Source: Pseudomonas putida S13.1.2 (lineage in GTDB: Bacteria > Pseudomonadota > Gammaproteobacteria > Pseudomonadales > Pseudomonadaceae). From it: a DNA stretch of 64,000 nucleotides. The notes under the pieces are model-generated. The model was not told the origin of the DNA and did not search any database. It saw nothing but the letters and a program-made list of their open reading frames with translations. Both the position numbers and the translations under genes were made by a program. Numbering within the stretch: the first letter of the stretch is position 1; each line of letters starts with the position of its first letter. Below, piece by piece: positions 52,692 through 61,488 of this stretch. The stretch lies in assembly GCF_000498395.2 (NCBI RefSeq), contig NZ_CP010979.1, forward strand, positions 5,242,501 to 5,306,500. The letters run 5' to 3'.

Positions 52692-54053
52692 ATGAGCACC
52701 AACAACCCGCAAACCCGTGAATGGCAAACCCTGAGCGGGGAGCACCATCTCGCACCTTTCAGTGACTACAAGCAGCTGAAGGAGAAGGGGCCGCGCATCA
52801 TCACCAAGGCCCAGGGCGTGCATTTGTGGGACAGCGAGGGGCACAAGATCCTCGACGGCATGGCGGGCCTGTGGTGCGTGGCGGTCGGTTATGGCCGTGA
52901 AGAGCTGGTGCAGGCAGCAGAAAAGCAGATGCGCGAGCTGCCGTACTACAACCTGTTCTTCCAGACGGCCCACCCGCCTGCGCTGGAACTGGCCAAGGCC
53001 ATTACCGATGTGGCGCCCGAGGGCATGACCCATGTGTTCTTCACCGGCTCCGGCTCCGAAGGCAACGACACCGTGCTGCGCATGGTGCGCCACTACTGGG
53101 CGTTGAAGGGCAAGCCGCACAAGCAGACCATCATCGGCCGTATCAACGGCTACCACGGCTCCACCTTCGCCGGTGCCTGCCTGGGCGGCATGAGCGGCAT
53201 GCACGAGCAGGGCGGCCTGCCGATCCCGGGCATCGTGCACATCCCGCAGCCGTACTGGTTCGGCGAAGGCGGTGACATGACCCCGGATGCGTTCGGTATC
53301 TGGGCGGCCGAACAGCTGGAGAAGAAAATCCTCGAAGTGGGCGAAGACAACGTCGCCGCCTTCATCGCCGAGCCTATCCAGGGCGCAGGCGGCGTGATCA
53401 TCCCGCCAGAAACCTACTGGCCGAAGGTGAAGGAGATTCTCGCCAAGTACGACATCCTGTTCGTTGCCGACGAAGTCATCTGTGGTTTCGGCCGTACCGG
53501 CGAGTGGTTCGGCTCTGACTACTACGACCTCAAGCCCGACCTGATGACCATCGCCAAGGGCCTGACCTCCGGTTACATCCCCATGGGTGGTGTGATCGTG
53601 CGTGACAAAGTGGCCAAGGTGATCAGCGAAGGCGGTGACTTCAACCACGGCTTCACCTATTCGGGCCACCCGGTAGCGGCCGCGGTGGGCCTGGAAAACC
53701 TGCGCATCCTGCGCGACGAGAAAATTGTCGAGAAGGCGCGCACTGAAGCGGCACCGTATTTGCAAAAGCGTTTGCGTGAGCTGCAGGACCACCCGCTGGT
53801 GGGTGAAGTGCGCGGCCTTGGCATGCTTGGCGCGATCGAGCTGGTCAAGGACAAGGCCACCCGCAGCCGTTACGAGGGCAAGGGCGTGGGCATGATCTGC
53901 CGCACTTTTTGCTTCGAAAACGGCCTGATCATGCGTGCGGTGGGGGACACCATGATCATCGCGCCGCCGCTGGTCATCAGCCATGCGGAAATCGACGAAC
54001 TGGTGGAAAAGGCACGCAAATGCCTCGACTTGACCCTTGAGGCGATTCGGTAA
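52692..54053 (+). CDS. spuC: Polyamine:pyruvate aminotransferase SpuC
   Basis: Class III PLP aminotransferase, 453 residues. PLP lysine K289 in MTIAKGLTSGYIPMGG, cofactor pocket GSGSEGNDT and DEVICGFGRTG. SpuC transaminates putrescine or cadaverine with pyruvate as acceptor. CGGAG before the ATG. Second gene of the spu run. The large antisense frame across it is spurious. Confidence 0.94.
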   Translation: MSTNNPQTREWQTLSGEHHLAPFSDYKQLKEKGPRIITKAQGVHLWDSEGHKILDGMAGLWCVAVGYGREELVQAAEKQMRELPYYNLFFQTAHPPALELAKAITDVAPEGMTHVFFTGSGSEGNDTVLRMVRHYWALKGKPHKQTIIGRINGYHGSTFAGACLGGMSGMHEQGGLPIPGIVHIPQPYWFGEGGDMTPDAFGIWAAEQLEKKILEVGEDNVAAFIAEPIQGAGGVIIPPETYWPKVKEILAKYDILFVADEVICGFGRTGEWFGSDYYDLKPDLMTIAKGLTSGYIPMGGVIVRDKVAKVISEGGDFNHGFTYSGHPVAAAVGLENLRILRDEKIVEKARTEAAPYLQKRLRELQDHPLVGEVRGLGMLGAIELVKDKATRSRYEGKGVGMICRTFCFENGLIMRAVGDTMIIAPPLVISHAEIDELVEKARKCLDLTLEAIR

Positions 54054-54086
54054 GCATTTGCTAGGCTAGCGATGTGACATTAAGTC

Positions 54087-54126
54087 GTTACAAGGCTCTG
54101 CTTTCCTTGAAACAGAGCCTTGTAAC
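54087..54126. repeat. Strong hairpin between spuC and spuD
   Basis: GTTACAAGGCTCTG, 12-nt loop, CAGAGCCTTGTAAC: perfect 14-bp arms. No T-run follows. It could protect the spuC 3' end or partly stop transcription before the binding-protein gene. A second short palindrome GCGACTGA-T-TCAGTCGC is at 54138-54154. Confidence 0.85.
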
Positions 54127-54222
54127 TTGCCAGACTAGCGACTGATTCAGTCGCCGCGCGCTCTGCACCGTAGGTCCTGGCTGCTGAACAGATGGCTAAA
54201 TAAAAATTCTGGAGCATGACGC

Positions 54223-55320
54223 ATGAATAAAATGGGCAAGACGTTGCTGGCCGCAGCCCTGATGGGTGCCATGGCTACTGCTGCACAGGCTGACGACAAG
54301 GTGTTGAACGTCTACAACTGGTCGGACTACATCGCGCCGGACACCATCGCCAAGTTCGAGAAGCAGACCGGTATCAAGGTCAAGTACGACGTCTTCGACA
54401 GCAACGAAACCCTCGAAGCCAAGCTGCTGGCAGGCAAGTCGGGCTACGACATCGTGGTGCCGTCCAACAACTTCCTGGCCAAGCAGATCAAGGCGGGGGT
54501 GTACGAGGAACTGGACCGTTCCAAGCTGGCGAACTGGAAAAACCTCGACCCGGACCTGCTCAAAGCCGTTGGCGATGCCAGCGACAAGGACAACAAGCAC
54601 GCCTTCCCGTACATGTGGGGCTCGATCGGCATCGGCTACAACCCGGAGAAGGTCAAGGCCGCCCTGGGCGTGGACAAGATCGACTCGTGGGACGTCGTGT
54701 TCAAGCCTGAGAACATCGCCAAGCTCAAAAGCTGCGGTGTGAGCTTCCTGGATGCACCGACCGAAATGATCCCGGCCGCGCTGCACTACCTGGGCCTGCC
54801 GAGCGACAGCACCAAGAAAGAAGACCTGAAGGCCGCCGAGGACCTGTTCCTCCAGATTCGTCCTTCGATCACCTATTTCCACTCCTCCAAGTACATCGGC
54901 GACATGGCCAACGGCAACATCTGTGTAGCCGTCGGTTACTCGGGTGACCTGGAGCAGTCCAAGGCCCGCGCCCACGAAGCCGGCGACAAGGTCAAAGTGG
55001 ACTACGTCATTCCGAAAGAAGGCGCCGGTACCTTCTATGACATGGTCGCCATCCCTAAAGATGCCGAGCATAAAGATGCCGCCTACCAGTTCATGAACTT
55101 CCTGCTGCAGCCGGAAATCATGGCCGAGATCACCAACGCCGTGCGCTTCCCGAACGGCAACCAGGCTGCCACTGCGCTGGTGGATAAAGACATCAGCGGT
55201 GACCCGAGCATTTACCCGCCTGCCGAAGTGAAGAAGCAGCTGTACGCGATCGCTGCGCCTGACGCTTCTGTGCAGCGTGTGATCACCCGCAGCTGGACCA
55301 AGATCAAGTCGGGCAAATAA
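54223..55320 (+). CDS. spuD: Polyamine ABC transporter binding protein (SpuD/PotF-like)
   Basis: A 365-residue periplasmic protein with signal peptide (MNKMGKTLLAAALMGAMATAAQA). The mature start DDKVLNVYNWSDYIAPDTIAKFE is typical of SpuD/PotF, with pocket residues in VYNWSDYI, DVFDSNETLEAKL and NNFLAKQIKAG. Likely putrescine- or spermidine-specific; the two tandem copies in P. aeruginosa are SpuD (putrescine) and SpuE (spermidine). Confidence 0.92.
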   Translation: MNKMGKTLLAAALMGAMATAAQADDKVLNVYNWSDYIAPDTIAKFEKQTGIKVKYDVFDSNETLEAKLLAGKSGYDIVVPSNNFLAKQIKAGVYEELDRSKLANWKNLDPDLLKAVGDASDKDNKHAFPYMWGSIGIGYNPEKVKAALGVDKIDSWDVVFKPENIAKLKSCGVSFLDAPTEMIPAALHYLGLPSDSTKKEDLKAAEDLFLQIRPSITYFHSSKYIGDMANGNICVAVGYSGDLEQSKARAHEAGDKVKVDYVIPKEGAGTFYDMVAIPKDAEHKDAAYQFMNFLLQPEIMAEITNAVRFPNGNQAATALVDKDISGDPSIYPPAEVKKQLYAIAAPDASVQRVITRSWTKIKSGK

Positions 55321-55334
55321 GCCCGATGCGACAC

Positions 55335-55362
55335 CTCTGGGCCGGGCTTTACCGGCCCAGAG
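55335..55362 (+). repeat. Hairpin between the two binding-protein genes
   Basis: CTCTGGGCCGG, 6-nt loop, CCGGCCCAGAG, perfect 11-bp arms, 14 bp after the spuD stop. No T-run follows, so it may stabilise the abundant binding-protein mRNA. Confidence 0.8.
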
Positions 55363-55478
55363 CCAGTGAAAGGCAATTGTTGATTGCGGCATCGAAGCTG
55401 CGAAGGTAAGTTGCGCGCCGGTTTTGCGTGTGCGGCAGCATTGTCGCGACCCAGGCACTGATTGTGAGGAGCACCCAC

Positions 55479-56573
55479 TTGTCTATTTCTGTATTCCGCA
55501 AGGCCTTGATGGCTGGCGCGGGCCTGACGCTGGCATGCAGCGTCCAAGCGGCGCCTACGGTGCACTTCTACAACTGGTCCGACTATATCGGCCCGACCAC
55601 CCTCGCGGACTTCGAAAAAGCAACGGGCATCAAGCCCGTGCAGGACGTGTTCGACTCCAACGAGACCCTGGAAGGCAAGCTGCTGGCCGGTAATACCGGC
55701 TATGACGTGGTAGTGCCGTCCAACCATTTCCTTGGCAAGCAGATCAAGGCGGGCGCGTTCCAGAAGCTCGACAAGAACCTGCTGCCCAATTATTCCAACC
55801 TGGACCCGGCGTTGATGAAACGTCTGGAAAAGAACGACCCGGGCAACCAGTACGCCGTGCCTTACCTGTGGGGCACCAACGGCATCGGTTACAACGTCGA
55901 CAAGGTAAAGGCCGCGCTGGGCGTGGACACCATCGACTCCTGGGCCATGCTGTTCGAACCCGAGAACATGAAGAAACTCTCCAAGTGCGGCGTGGCCTTC
56001 CTCGACTCGGCGGACGAAATGCTGCCGGCGGTGCTCAACTACATGGGCCTCAACCCCAACAGCACCGACCCCAAGGATTATGCAAAAGCCGAGCAGAAGC
56101 TGCTGGCCGTGCGCCCGTACGTGACCTACTTCCACTCGTCCAAGTACATCACCGACCTGGCCAACGGCGACATCTGCGTCGCGGCAGGCTTCTCCGGCGA
56201 TATCTTCCAGGCCAAGGCCCGCGCTGAAGAAGCGAAGAAGGGCGTGAACCTGGCCTACGCGATTCCCAAGGAAGGCGGCAACCTCTGGTTCGACGTGCTG
56301 GCGATCCCCGCCGACGCCAAGAACGTCAAAGAGGCCCACGCCTTCATCAACTATTTGCTGAAACCTGAGGTTATCGCCCAGGTCAGTGATTACGTCGGTT
56401 ACGCCAACCCGAACCCCAAGGCTGGCGACCTGATGGACCAGGCCGTGAGGACTGACGCCGCGGTTTACCCACCGCAGGAAGTGCTGGACAAGATGTTCGT
56501 CAACAGTGAGTTGCCACCCAAGGTGCAACGTTTGATGACCCGCAGCTGGACCAAGGTCAAGTCGGGCAAGTAA
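55479..56573 (+). CDS. spuE: Second polyamine ABC transporter binding protein (SpuE-like)
   Basis: A 364-residue paralogue of the previous protein. Signal peptide SVFRKALMAGAGLTLACSVQA, mature PTVHFYNWSDYIGP. The start is a TTG at 55479 with GAGGAG seven bases upstream; the in-frame ATG at 55428 has no RBS and adds a non-signal leader. Which copy binds which polyamine cannot be read from sequence alone. Confidence 0.9.
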   Translation: MSISVFRKALMAGAGLTLACSVQAAPTVHFYNWSDYIGPTTLADFEKATGIKPVQDVFDSNETLEGKLLAGNTGYDVVVPSNHFLGKQIKAGAFQKLDKNLLPNYSNLDPALMKRLEKNDPGNQYAVPYLWGTNGIGYNVDKVKAALGVDTIDSWAMLFEPENMKKLSKCGVAFLDSADEMLPAVLNYMGLNPNSTDPKDYAKAEQKLLAVRPYVTYFHSSKYITDLANGDICVAAGFSGDIFQAKARAEEAKKGVNLAYAIPKEGGNLWFDVLAIPADAKNVKEAHAFINYLLKPEVIAQVSDYVGYANPNPKAGDLMDQAVRTDAAVYPPQEVLDKMFVNSELPPKVQRLMTRSWTKVKSGK

Positions 56574-56633
56574 CAATCCAGGCCCGCCGCAAAAGCAGGG
56601 GCGGGCACACAAATCTTGTTGGGAGTTTCACTC

Positions 56634-57776
56634 ATGGCAGTTGCCTCCGGTGCCTATAAGAAAGCCCTCGAGGGTGGCCAGCAACCCAAGCAGGTGCTGG
56701 TCAAGATCGACCGGGTCACGAAAAAATTCGACGAAACCATCGCCGTAGACGATGTGTCGCTGGAAATCCGCAAAGGCGAGATCTTTGCCCTGCTGGGTGG
56801 CTCCGGTTCTGGCAAATCGACCTTGCTGCGCATGCTGGCCGGCTTCGAGCGCCCGACTGAAGGGCGGATCTTCCTCGATGGCGTCGACATCACCGACATG
56901 CCGCCCTACGAGCGGCCGATCAACATGATGTTCCAGTCCTATGCGCTGTTCCCGCACATGACCGTGGCGCAGAACATCGCCTTTGGCCTGCAGCAGGACA
57001 AGATGGCCAAGGCCGAGATCGATGCCCGCGTGGCCGAGATGCTCAAGCTGGTGCACATGACCCAGTACGCCAAGCGCAAGCCGCACCAGTTGTCCGGCGG
57101 CCAGCGTCAGCGTGTGGCGTTGGCCCGCTCGTTGGCCAAGCGCCCCAAGCTGCTGCTGCTCGACGAGCCGATGGGTGCGCTGGACAAGAAACTGCGTTCG
57201 CAGATGCAGCTGGAACTGGTGGAGATCATCGAGCGCGTGGGCGTGACCTGCGTGATGGTGACCCACGACCAGGAAGAGGCCATGACCATGGCCCAGCGCA
57301 TCGCCATCATGCACCTGGGCTGGATCGCCCAGATCGGCTCGCCTGTGGACATCTACGAAACGCCGACCAGCCGCCTGGTGTGCGAGTTTATCGGCAACGT
57401 CAACCTGTTCGAAGGTGACGTGGTCGACGACGCCGAAGGCCACGCGATCATTGCCAGCCCGGAGCTGGAGCGCAAGATCTACGTCGGCCACGGCATCACT
57501 ACGTCGGTGGAAGACAAGCACATCACCTACGCCCTGCGCCCGGAAAAGATGCTGGTCACTACTCAGCAACCGACCTGCGAGCACAACTGGTCGCGCGGCA
57601 AGGTGCACGACATCGCCTACCTGGGTGGCCACTCGGTGTTCTACGTGGAGCTGCCGAGCGGCAAGGTTGTCCAGTCGTTCGTCGCCAACGCCGAGCGCCA
57701 GGGCACCCGCCCGACCTGGGGCGATGAAGTGTACGTGTGGTGGGAAGACGACAGCGGCGTGGTACTGCGGTCATGA
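56634..57776 (+). CDS. potG: Polyamine ABC transporter ATPase PotG/SpuF
   Basis: A 380-residue ATPase. Walker A GGSGSGKS, signature LSGGQRQRVAL, Walker B LLLLDEPMGALD, H-loop VTHDQEEAM, then a C-terminal TOBE domain. Starts MAVASGAYKKALEGG with GGGAG upstream; six residues of in-frame extension rejected. Its stop overlaps the next start (ATGA). Confidence 0.95.
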   Translation: MAVASGAYKKALEGGQQPKQVLVKIDRVTKKFDETIAVDDVSLEIRKGEIFALLGGSGSGKSTLLRMLAGFERPTEGRIFLDGVDITDMPPYERPINMMFQSYALFPHMTVAQNIAFGLQQDKMAKAEIDARVAEMLKLVHMTQYAKRKPHQLSGGQRQRVALARSLAKRPKLLLLDEPMGALDKKLRSQMQLELVEIIERVGVTCVMVTHDQEEAMTMAQRIAIMHLGWIAQIGSPVDIYETPTSRLVCEFIGNVNLFEGDVVDDAEGHAIIASPELERKIYVGHGITTSVEDKHITYALRPEKMLVTTQQPTCEHNWSRGKVHDIAYLGGHSVFYVELPSGKVVQSFVANAERQGTRPTWGDEVYVWWEDDSGVVLRS

Positions 57777-58693
57777 AACTGCGCAAGCTCAAGCGAGCCT
57801 TCCAGCGCCTTACACCGAAGGGGCGGCACGTAGTGATCGGCGTGCCGTTCATCTGGCTGTTCCTGTTCTTCATGCTGCCGTTCTTCATCGTGCTGAAGAT
57901 CAGCTTCGCCGAAGCCGACGTGGCGATCCCGCCGTATACCGAGATCTACAGCTACGTCGAAGACAAGATCCAGTTGGTGCTCAACCTGGCCAACTATGGC
58001 TTGTTGACCGAGGATGAGCTGTACCTCTCGGCTTACCTGGGCTCGCTGAAGATGGCGTTCTTCAGCACCCTGCTGTGCCTGCTGATCGGCTTCCCGATGG
58101 CCTACGCCATCGCCAACGCCAAGAAGGAAACCCAGACCGTCCTGCTGCTGCTGATCATGATGCCGACATGGACCGCGATCCTGATCCGCGTCTATGCCTG
58201 GATGGGTATTCTGAGCAACAACGGCCTGCTTAACGGCTTCCTGCTGTGGACCGGGTTGATCGACCAGCCTTTGCAAATCCTCAACACCAACCTGGCGGTG
58301 TACATCGGTGTGGTCTATTCGTACCTGCCGTTCATGATCCTGCCGCTGTTCGCCAACCTGGTGAAGCATGACCCGAGCCTGCTCGAAGCTGCATCCGACC
58401 TGGGGTCGAGCACGTTCAACAGCTTCTGGAAGATTACCGTGCCGCTGTCGAAGAACGGCATCATCGCCGGCTGCATGCTGGTGTTCATCCCGGTGGTGGG
58501 CGAGTTCGTCATTCCTGAACTGCTCGGCGGCCCGGAAACCCTGATGATCGGTAAAGTGCTGTGGCAGGAGTTCTTCAACAACCGTGACTGGCCGGTAGCC
58601 TCTGCGCTGGCGGTAGTGATGCTGGCGATCCTGATCGTGCCGATCCTGCTGTTCAACCGCAGCCAGGCCAAAGAAATGGAGGGCCGCGCATGA
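57773..58693 (+). CDS. potH: Polyamine ABC transporter permease PotH/SpuG
   Basis: A 306-residue inner membrane permease with about six hydrophobic segments and the EAA loop EAASDLGSSTFNSFWKITVP. Start at MKLRKLKRAFQ overlaps the ATPase stop; the longer in-frame extension is inside potG. Overlaps potI by 4 bp. Confidence 0.95.
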   Translation: MKLRKLKRAFQRLTPKGRHVVIGVPFIWLFLFFMLPFFIVLKISFAEADVAIPPYTEIYSYVEDKIQLVLNLANYGLLTEDELYLSAYLGSLKMAFFSTLLCLLIGFPMAYAIANAKKETQTVLLLLIMMPTWTAILIRVYAWMGILSNNGLLNGFLLWTGLIDQPLQILNTNLAVYIGVVYSYLPFMILPLFANLVKHDPSLLEAASDLGSSTFNSFWKITVPLSKNGIIAGCMLVFIPVVGEFVIPELLGGPETLMIGKVLWQEFFNNRDWPVASALAVVMLAILIVPILLFNRSQAKEMEGRA

Positions 58694-59583
58694 AACGCTT
58701 CAGTTTCTCCAAGCTGATGCTGGTGCTCGGCTTGCTGTTCATCTACCTGCCGATGCTGATCCTGGTGATCTACTCGTTCAACGCCTCCAAGCTGGTGACG
58801 GTATGGGGGGGCTGGTCGATCAAGTGGTACGTCGGCCTGCTCGACAACACCCAGCTGATGGGGTCGGTGATGCGCTCGCTGGAAATCGCCTGCTACACGG
58901 CGGTGGCGGCGGTGGCGCTGGGTACCCTGGCGGCCTTCGTGCTGACCCGGGTCACCCGCTTCAAGGGCCGCACGCTGTTCGGTGGCCTGGTCACCGCGCC
59001 GCTGGTAATGCCTGAAGTGATTACCGGCCTGTCGCTGTTGCTGCTGTTCGTGGCCATGGCGCAGATGATCGGCTGGCCGCAGGAGCGCGGCATCGTCACC
59101 ATCTGGATCGCCCACACCACGTTCTGTGCGGCGTATGTGGCGGTGGTTGTATCGGCGCGGCTGCGTGAGCTGGACCTGTCGATCGAAGAAGCGGCAATGG
59201 ACCTGGGTGCCAAGCCGTGGAAGGTGTTCTTCCTGATCACCATCCCGATGATCGCGCCGTCGCTTGCGGCGGGCGGCATGATGTCGTTCGCGCTGTCGCT
59301 GGACGACCTGGTGCTGGCCAGCTTCGTGTCCGGCCCGGGTTCGACCACCTTGCCGATGGAAGTGTTCTCGGCAGTGCGCCTGGGCGTGAAGCCGGAGATC
59401 AACGCCGTGGCCAGCCTGATCCTGCTGTCGGTGTCGCTGGTGACCTTCTTTGTCTGGTACTTCAGCCGCCGCAGCGAAGAGCGTCGTCGCAAGGCGATTC
59501 AGCAGGCGATCGAGGAAGGCGCCGCGGCCAATGCTTCGCAGCCGCAGGTCAAGCGCCCGACGCAGGTAGCTGCGTCGGCCTGA
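58690..59583 (+). CDS. potI: Polyamine ABC transporter permease PotI/SpuH
   Basis: A 297-residue permease with six hydrophobic segments and EAA loop EAAMDLGAKPWKVFFLITIP. Last gene of the polyamine uptake set. A REP-like hairpin follows its stop by 10 bp. Confidence 0.95.
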   Translation: MKRFSFSKLMLVLGLLFIYLPMLILVIYSFNASKLVTVWGGWSIKWYVGLLDNTQLMGSVMRSLEIACYTAVAAVALGTLAAFVLTRVTRFKGRTLFGGLVTAPLVMPEVITGLSLLLLFVAMAQMIGWPQERGIVTIWIAHTTFCAAYVAVVVSARLRELDLSIEEAAMDLGAKPWKVFFLITIPMIAPSLAAGGMMSFALSLDDLVLASFVSGPGSTTLPMEVFSAVRLGVKPEINAVASLILLSVSLVTFFVWYFSRRSEERRRKAIQQAIEEGAAANASQPQVKRPTQVAASA

Positions 59584-59585
59584 CC

Positions 59586-59632
59586 CGGCCCTTTCGCGGC
59601 GGTTCGGCCCTTTCGCGCCGAACCGCCGCGAA
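59586..59632. repeat. REP-like hairpin on the 3' side of the transposase gene
   Basis: TTCGCGGCGGTTCGG, 10-nt loop, CCGAACCGCCGCGAA, perfect 15-bp arms, preceded by CGGCCCTTTCGCGG, which is also found in the REP at 60192. It also closes the potI transcript. Confidence 0.85.
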
Positions 59633-59647
59633 GGCTCCAGCATCGAA

Positions 59648-60103
59648 TCAAAGCCATACTGCATCCCAGTGTGGATATTCCCGGACACTTCTGACCAATC
59701 CAGCCCTCAATGGATTGGCAACAATGTACCGGGCTGCGTGCACCATGCTTTCCTCCCTTCTCAATGCCCGGTCCTGATACCCAGGCTGCCATACCGGGTC
59801 ATGCTCAACCCCTGCCTGATGTAATGCGAGACTGGAGCGGGACTTGAACCTGCGCATCAGGGTACCTAGTGTTGTTCCTTTCAGCTCGATCAGCCAATGC
59901 AGATGGTCTGGCATCAGCACCCACGCCAGTGAGCGGCAGGCGTGCTCCTGATCGGCTTGCCGCAATTGGTGAATGACTAACCGGGCATGGTGGAAGTCAT
60001 CGAATAGCGGCTTGCGCTGATGGGTAACAGTAGTCAGCAGATACAGCCTGCCAAGTTCTGAATAGCGACCACGACGAAGCAGATGGGATTGGGCCCTGGG
60101 CAT
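59648..60103 (-). CDS. REP-associated tyrosine transposase (RAYT, TnpA_REP)
   Basis: A 151-residue Y1/HUH-family transposase tied to REP sequences. The HUH metal motif is H67-L-H69 in MPDHLHWLIEL and the nucleophile is probably Y126 in ARYIVANP. The conserved GYQDR and WQPGY are present, and the gene looks intact. The start at MPRAQSHLLRRGRYSELGR has an upstream in-frame extension that runs into the REP and was rejected. REP copies on both sides suit a host-domesticated element. Confidence 0.9.
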   Translation of the reverse strand: MPRAQSHLLRRGRYSELGRLYLLTTVTHQRKPLFDDFHHARLVIHQLRQADQEHACRSLAWVLMPDHLHWLIELKGTTLGTLMRRFKSRSSLALHQAGVEHDPVWQPGYQDRALRREESMVHAARYIVANPLRAGLVRSVREYPHWDAVWL

Positions 60104-60191
60104 CAGGTTCTTCCTTGAATAGAGATCAACATCCCAAGGTAGTGGCTGTGTTGCACCCCCAGGGAAGCGGATGATTTCTGGATATGGCAGG

Positions 60192-60297
60192 ACCGGCCCT
60201 TTCGCGGGTGAACCCGCTCCCACAGGTACTGCACAGGATTCAGCATATGCACGATCTCTGTGGGAGCGGGTTCACCCGCGAAGAGGCCGGCACAGGC
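60192..60297. repeat. Inverted REP pair upstream of the transposase gene
   Basis: CCGGCCCTTTCGCGGGTGAA ... and its inverted partner ending GAAGAGGCCGG, about 35 bp apart. It is the likely substrate of the adjacent transposase. The rest of 60104-60399 holds only the promoter of the adaptor gene; no -10 stood out. Confidence 0.92.
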
Positions 60298-60399
60298 TGT
60301 GAAAATGCCGAACTGATCCGCGTCAGTGATGTTTATCGAACCCTGAACTACGCTCACAGTCGCATTCCACAATCATTTGTGCACAAGCAAGGAGCCAGC

Positions 60400-61488
60400 A
60401 TGGCGTTGATGCGTCCGCTGTCGGTCGTCTGCCTGGGGCTGCTTTACATGCTCACCGGCTGTAGCAAGGAAGAGGTCCCCGAGACGTTGCCTCGGGTAGG
60501 TGTGCAGCAGGTCCAGCCCACCGACTTCGCTGCCAGGGTCACCCTGACCGGCGACGTACAGGCGCGGGTGCAGACCGATTTGTCGTTCCGCGTCGGCGGC
60601 AAGATCATTTCGCGCAGTGTGGACGTGGGCGATCACGTCAAGGCCAACCAAGTGCTGGCCCGGCTGGACCCGAAAGACCTGCAGAACAACGTCGACTCGG
60701 CCAAGGCCGAGGTGTTTGCCGCTCAGGCGCGGGTCACCCAGACCAGCGCCGCCTTCGTGCGCCAGCAAAAACTGCTGCCCAAGGGCTACACCAGCCAGAG
60801 CGAATACGATGCTGCCGAAGCCGCGCTGCGCAGCAACCAGAGCGCGCTGAAGGCCGCCCAGGCCCAGCTGGCCAACGCCAACGAGCAACTCAGCTACACC
60901 GCACTGGTCTCCGAGGCCGCCGGGGTTATCACCGAGCGCCAGGCCGAAGTCGGCCAGGTGGTGCAGGCGACCATGCCGATCTTCAGCCTGGCCACCGATG
61001 GCGACCGCGATGCAGTGTTCAACGTCTACGAATCGCTACTGATAGCGCCGCCCAGCGATGCAGGGGTGATCGTCAGCCTGCTGGACGACCCCAAGGTCCA
61101 GGCTCAGGGCTTCGTACGCGAAATCACCCCCACGGTGTCGGCGCAAAGCGGCACGGTGCAGGTCAAGGTCGGCCTGAAGGACGTGCCAGCAGGGATGCAA
61201 CTGGGTGCACCAGTGACCGCCACCACCAATGCCCAGGGCCGGCCCAGCATCGAACTGCCGTGGTCGGCGCTGACCAAGGCCCTGCATGAGCCCGCTGTGT
61301 GGGTGGTGGGCGAGGGCGACAAGGTGGAATTGCGCAAAGTGGAAGTCAGCCGTTACCTCACCGGCAAGATTGTGGTCGCCAGCGGCCTGAAGGGCGGCGA
61401 AACCGTGGTGGTCACTGGCGGGCAGTTGCTGCACCCCGGCATGCAAGTGCAGAAGGTCGACGCCAAGGCCCAAGGGGGTGAGCTATGA
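60400..61488 (+). CDS. RND efflux periplasmic adaptor lipoprotein 1
   Basis: A 362-residue membrane fusion protein with lipobox MLTGC (lipidated C21). Barrel-sandwich DLSFRVGGKIISRSVDVGDHVKANQVLARLDP, helical hairpin around 90-190, beta-barrel and membrane-proximal parts following. CAAGGAG before the ATG; longer in-frame start inside the REP rejected. Overlaps the second adaptor by 4 bp. Resembles TriA of P. aeruginosa. Confidence 0.9.
   Translation: MALMRPLSVVCLGLLYMLTGCSKEEVPETLPRVGVQQVQPTDFAARVTLTGDVQARVQTDLSFRVGGKIISRSVDVGDHVKANQVLARLDPKDLQNNVDSAKAEVFAAQARVTQTSAAFVRQQKLLPKGYTSQSEYDAAEAALRSNQSALKAAQAQLANANEQLSYTALVSEAAGVITERQAEVGQVVQATMPIFSLATDGDRDAVFNVYESLLIAPPSDAGVIVSLLDDPKVQAQGFVREITPTVSAQSGTVQVKVGLKDVPAGMQLGAPVTATTNAQGRPSIELPWSALTKALHEPAVWVVGEGDKVELRKVEVSRYLTGKIVVASGLKGGETVVVTGGQLLHPGMQVQKVDAKAQGGEL

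Noticed and set aside
51267..53984. 905-residue minus-strand frame opposite the GS-like and SpuC genes
   Set aside because: Antisense shadow; the plus strand encodes two clear enzymes with catalytic motifs.
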